Source: Chitinophaga sp. (GTDB lineage Bacteria > Bacteroidota > Bacteroidia > Chitinophagales > Chitinophagaceae). From it: 64,000 bases of DNA. Below the pieces are notes generated by a model, which saw only the letters and a program-made list of their open reading frames with translations, made no database searches and was not told the DNA's origin. This document shows, in pieces, positions 62,251-64,000 of the stretch (positions are counted from its first letter, which is position 1; every line of letters begins with the position of its first letter). The stretch is taken from positions 62,001 to 126,000 of the forward strand of contig NZ_JAFAIX010000012.1 in NCBI RefSeq assembly GCF_019236475.1, in the 5' to 3' direction. Position numbers and translations under genes: made by a program.

Positions 62251-64000
62251 CTATGATTTCTTTTCGTCTTTCATGATCTGCCTGTAAGCTTTGATGAAAA
62301 TAGCTCCCAGGTTTTTATGCGGAGGTACGTAATCGCTGAACAGTTCTTTGTTACGGGCATCTCCTGCAAATTTCTTGGCCAACTGTGCCCACATTACCAC
62401 CCAGTCTACATTTTTACCACTTCTGATCACATCTTCCAGGCTGCGAATGATCGGTTCATTTACGAAGCGGGTACCTACCTGTTTGGAGGAAATGATATGC
62501 GCTTCAGGCGCTTTTTCCAGTACCACGGCCAGGTTGTGATAACCACCGCAAGAACCCAGAATCACAATTTTCGCAGAGCTCTGTAAGTTGTCGAGGGTTG
62601 TATTCACATGGTAGCTGTGACCACGATGTATAAAGATACTAGGATGTATGTCATTTTCATCCAAGTAATCAGACAATTTTGCAATAGCTTCTTTATCATC
62701 TGGTTCATCCAGAGGCAAATTCGCGAATATAGTAGTCGGTTTCCCTTTCAATGAACTGATCTGTACCCAATATTTGTTTTTCTGCACTTTCCATTCTCCC
62801 GCAGGGAAATTGGTCATGAAGCTAGCGAAGGACTCCTGCCCGTCTTTATCTCCGTAGAAGAATACTTGCTGGAATACGCGGCCACTGTCGCTTTCCAGGC
62901 TGTTGTATGCCACATAGTTAATTGGAGGCAATGAGAATTTCGCAGCCATATCGGTGGCTTTGGAGGAATCGTTTTCGTTTACAGATTCTGTTTCGAACAG
63001 ACTGCTCAGCAACTGATAGATCACGGTACCTCTGCGGTCATTATGTTTTCTTACATAACCCAGGTTTTTACGTACTTCTGCACGGAGGAAATCCAACAGT
63101 TTAGGATCGCGGATACTTCCAAAGGAGTTGGCCACATCCACTGCGTCTTCCAGGTCTTCTGTTTTCTCCAGGTTCTGTACATATTTCTGCATCAGGTAGT
63201 TGGAGTTCTCTGGCGCCATGGACTTCAAGAAGTTGTCCAAGGTATTGAAACCAGCCGCCATGGCAATGAATTTCTTGAAACGATCGAAATTCACCATCAT
63301 GAGTAAACTATCGCCACGAGGAGGTTTCATACGAGCCATCATTTGGTCGTATAAACCGGCGTTGTTATGATTGGTATAACTGGAGGTATACAGCTCTTCC
63401 TGGCCATTCACGATCAGGTAATAGAGTTCTTCTGGGGTGAAGTCGTTCACGATGCGGAAACGCACAGGAGCCGATTCTTCGTGGAGGTCATTTACTTCGC
63501 GGATATACAGCAGTGATTTAGCCTGCATGTTTTCCATCATGGCCTTCATCCCGATAGGCGTTTTCCCTTCGGCCTTCATTTTCTGCATCGCGATCATGGA
63601 TTTCACCATCTGGCGATAGTAAGAACGGTCGGTTTCAGTGACTTTCTCCAGTTTCTCCAGGGTAGTAGTGCCATTCAGGATTTCATCAATGAAAGGCAGG
63701 ATACGGGTACTCTGTGAAGAACGGCCTATCTGTACAATGGTTTGAACAATTGGATCAGGATTCCTACGGATGGCACTAGCCATTGGCGTGTAGGAGGTAG
63801 CATAGGTTAATACCTGGTTAGGGTATTTACGGGCTACTGCCGCCACGATGGAGTCTGTACCAGGATAGTCCAGATACTGTGTCAGTTTAGGCATAATGTC
63901 TTCTAGGTGACTGAAGGCATATTTACCAAATACAATTCCTCTGGCATCATTATAACCGGGGTTATCCTTGAATACTTCAATGAGTTTTAAAGTGCCTTCA
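62251..64000 (-). CDS. Large protein with clan CD-like His/Cys signature (5' end outside window)
   Basis: The track starts at 63894, but the frame stays open to the window edge (EGTLKLIEVFKDNPG... before the Met), so the gene is 5'-truncated. The visible region is mainly helical in its first two thirds (KNLGYVRKHNDRR, HEAT-like by eye), with no family I recognise. Near the C-terminus a caspase/CHAT-like pattern appears: IFIHRGHSYH (His426, numbered from the 63894 ATG) and KIVILGSCGGYH (Cys449), each preceded by a beta-strand-like segment. This resembles clan CD cysteine peptidase dyads. Gene order and 22-bp gap suggest co-transcription with the ABC exporter. Confidence 0.6.
   Translation of the reverse strand, partial: EGTLKLIEVFKDNPGYNDARGIVFGKYAFSHLEDIMPKLTQYLDYPGTDSIVAAVARKYPNQVLTYATSYTPMASAIRRNPDPIVQTIVQIGRSSQSTRILPFIDEILNGTTTLEKLEKVTETDRSYYRQMVKSMIAMQKMKAEGKTPIGMKAMMENMQAKSLLYIREVNDLHEESAPVRFRIVNDFTPEELYYLIVNGQEELYTSSYTNHNNAGLYDQMMARMKPPRGDSLLMMVNFDRFKKFIAMAAGFNTLDNFLKSMAPENSNYLMQKYVQNLEKTEDLEDAVDVANSFGSIRDPKLLDFLRAEVRKNLGYVRKHNDRRGTVIYQLLSSLFETESVNENDSSKATDMAAKFSLPPINYVAYNSLESDSGRVFQQVFFYGDKDGQESFASFMTNFPAGEWKVQKNKYWVQISSLKGKPTTIFANLPLDEPDDKEAIAKLSDYLDENDIHPSIFIHRGHSYHVNTTLDNLQSSAKIVILGSCGGYHNLAVVLEKAPEAHIISSKQVGTRFVNEPIIRSLEDVIRSGKNVDWVVMWAQLAKKFAGDARNKELFSDYVPPHKNLGAIFIKAYRQIMKDEKKS

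Overview
The window reads as a chromosomal segment of a Bacteroidota bacterium, most likely a Chitinophaga-like member of the Chitinophagaceae. The evidence is a PorX-type response regulator with a PglZ domain (type IX secretion control), a fused LpxC/FabZ, the ftsX-DUF3098-uppP cluster, an AtpB with a long exported N-terminus, a TonB-dependent receptor with a carboxypeptidase-like regulatory domain, and several exact matches to the Bacteroidota -7 promoter motif TAnnTTTG. Assignments come from reading the supplied translations and motifs; no database search was run. No rRNA, CRISPR array, prophage or insertion sequence was seen, and there is one tRNA.

Layout. 1-7.6 kb: a ROK-family repressor (cut by the window edge) divergent from a six-gene catabolic operon: exported FAD oxidoreductase, exported SGNH esterase, DUF4434 glycosidase-like protein, AGE-family epimerase, sugar MFS transporter and Tat-exported DUF1501 protein. 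This suggests amino-sugar or sialic-acid-like catabolism, but the substrate is unproven. 7.7-12.2 kb: tRNA-Leu(UAG), a structured non-coding stretch, then the protein quality-control genes tig, clpP and clpX and a small helical protein. 12.8-17.6 kb (minus): porX, a small conserved protein, an MBL hydrolase, a helix-hairpin-helix protein and an acyl-CoA dehydrogenase. 17.9-25.3 kb (plus): an HD phosphohydrolase, the lipid A genes lpxD, lpxC/fabZ and lpxA, a lone ABC ATPase, an Atg22-like MFS protein and an MBL hydrolase. 25.5-34.1 kb: a HerA-like ATPase, a Gfo/Idh/MocA dehydrogenase, recQ and a copper ATPase (minus), then tsaE and ald. 34.2-36.2 kb (minus): ftsX, DUF3098, uppP. 36.5-41 kb (plus): leuS, an M23 peptidase and an EEP phosphatase. 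41.1-53.4 kb: a lipoprotein, an M28 peptidase, ruvB, two orphan OmpR-type response regulators, a DUF3108 protein, a flippase-like membrane protein, ruvC, a HIT protein, greA, a 2-hydroxyacid dehydrogenase, rsmA, pdxA and a small exported protein. 53.4-64 kb (minus): a TonB receptor, the atpB-E-F-H-A operon, an MsbA-like ABC exporter and a large protein with a clan CD-like (caspase/CHAT) His/Cys signature that runs off the right edge.

Most of the window is housekeeping. The points most worth a second look are: (i) an intrinsic terminator between a good promoter and greA, resembling a leader attenuator; (ii) a composite two-hairpin repeat placed in the same orientation after leuS, atpA and a response regulator gene, with a lone copy of its GC-rich hairpin elsewhere; (iii) the cryptic clan CD-like protein at the right edge; (iv) the DUF4434/AGE/FAD/DUF1501 operon; and (v) a structured leader or small RNA upstream of tig.
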